From Clostridia bacterium (GTDB taxonomy: Bacteria > Bacillota > Clostridia > Oscillospirales > CAG-272), in assembly GCA_900770145.1 (NCBI GenBank), contig CAAGJL010000338.1, positions 1 through 6,252 of the forward strand: a stretch of DNA of 6,252 bases. The letters run 5' to 3'. How positions within the stretch are numbered: the first letter of the stretch is position 1; each line of letters opens with the position of its first letter. The notes under the pieces are model-generated. The model made no database searches, had not been told where the DNA came from, and saw only the letters and a list, made by a program, of their open reading frames with translations. Below are positions 5,581-6,252 of the stretch, piece by piece. A program made the translations under genes and the position numbers.

Positions 5581-6252
5581 TTATAGGGTTTCATACAGGG
5601 CAAGATACGACTTTGCGGACTGCCCCCACGAAAAATCGGTAGTCATAATCTTTTTCACAAACCGCGCGCGGCGGGGTGTATCATTCCACAGGGCGATGGC
5701 GGCAAGCGTGCGCTCCGAGAGTTCCTCGGCGGAATAGTTGGCAAAGGTGAAACCGTTGCCGTGCATCTCGCCTTGCTCATCCTCCCAATAGCCGTGAATC
5801 GAGTCGGCAAGGCCGCCGGTCTCGCGGGTGACGGGGATGGCGCCGTAGCGGGAGGCAATCATCTGGGAAAGCCCGCACGGCTCACTGGCGGAGGGCATGA
5901 GGAAAATATCCGCCGCGGCGTAAATGCGTTTGGAGAGTTCCCGGTCGTAGGTGATCATCGCCCGCGCCCGATCGGGGAAGCGGTGTTCCAGTTCCCGGAA
6001 GAAGTGTTCATAGCCCGGTTCCCCTTTTCCCAACACCACAAACTGCACGTCACGGTTTTGCAGAATGCCGGGTACCGCCGCCGAAATGAGATCCAGCCCC
6101 TTGTGGGTGGCAAGGCGGGAGATCACGGCAAGCAGGGGGACGTCACGCCGCACGGGCAAGCCGAGAGACGCCTGCAACGCCTCTTTGTTATCCGCCTTTT
6201 TGCCGATACTGCGCCAGTTGTAGCGCACGGGCAGGGCTTTGTCCTGCCCCGG
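5581..6252 (-). CDS. glgA: Glycogen synthase, ADP-glucose type, C-terminal part (5' end outside the window)
   Basis: The visible 223 codons plus a TAA stop form the C-terminal half of a GT5 glycogen synthase, which transfers glucose from ADP-glucose to the non-reducing end of cytoplasmic alpha-1,4-glucan. Numbering from the window edge, SRLATHKGLD (about 45-54) is the start of the second Rossmann domain (usually SRLxxQKG), EPCGLSQ is at about 124-130, and the TGGLAD loop (about 145-150) lines the ADP-glucose site. A conserved tail containing FSW ends the protein near 207-209. Family members have about 475 residues, so a little under half is present. The open frame runs to the last base of the window without a break. 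A GTG at 6226-6228 lies inside this frame and is not the real start, because the eight codons upstream of it still read like GlgA linker. glgP starts 25 bases downstream, so the two are almost certainly co-transcribed. Family assignment is firm; only the 5' end is missing. Confidence 0.96.
   Translation of the reverse strand, partial: PGQDKALPVRYNWRSIGKKADNKEALQASLGLPVRRDVPLLAVISRLATHKGLDLISAAVPGILQNRDVQFVVLGKGEPGYEHFFRELEHRFPDRARAMITYDRELSKRIYAAADIFLMPSASEPCGLSQMIASRYGAIPVTRETGGLADSIHGYWEDEQGEMHGNGFTFANYSAEELSERTLAAIALWNDTPRRARFVKKIMTTDFSWGQSAKSYLALYETL

Noticed and set aside
6226..6228. GTG as the start of a 215-residue glgA gene
   Set aside because: The frame stays open to the window edge and the protein from here lacks the whole N-terminal Rossmann domain, so this is an internal valine of a gene cut by the window.

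Overview
The window is a piece of a bacterial glycogen/maltodextrin locus. All four real genes are on the minus strand, so transcription runs from right to left. The DNA is GC-rich, the gene order is glgA-glgP-amylase, and the gap between genes holds short palindromic repeats of a kind I associate with Faecalibacterium and related gut Clostridia. Together these suggest a GC-rich, probably uncultured, clostridial (Bacillota) gut bacterium. This placement is inference from gene order, protein style and repeats; no taxonomic marker gene is present.

Layout in transcription order. The right edge (6252 to 5581) holds the C-terminal half of glycogen synthase (glgA). Glycogen phosphorylase (glgP, 5555 to 3132) follows after 25 bases, complete and with all hallmark motifs. 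Next comes a gap of about 770 bases (2366-3131) with no convincing gene. It is packed with repeats: two copies of a unit of about 240 bp arranged head to tail, a third inverted copy of the short palindromic core, a REP-like hairpin, and a strong hairpin just upstream of the next gene. An intracellular GH13 alpha-amylase/neopullulanase-type enzyme (2365 to 473) comes next, followed after a single base by a 111-residue protein of unknown function (471 to 136). The last 135 bases have small inverted repeats but no gene that I can recognise.

How the genes fit together: GlgA extends alpha-1,4-glucan from ADP-glucose. GlgP shortens the outer chains to glucose-1-phosphate. The GH13 enzyme, which has no signal peptide, probably hydrolyses the maltodextrins or branched limit dextrin that GlgP leaves. 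The small unknown protein has a strong ribosome binding site inside the end of the amylase gene and is likely made together with it. I found no defence system, mobile-element gene, CRISPR array or RNA gene. The least ordinary parts are the duplicated repeat block, the start region of the amylase gene (a hairpin plus a possible 29-codon leader whose stop overlaps the amylase ATG), and the uncharacterised co-translated protein.
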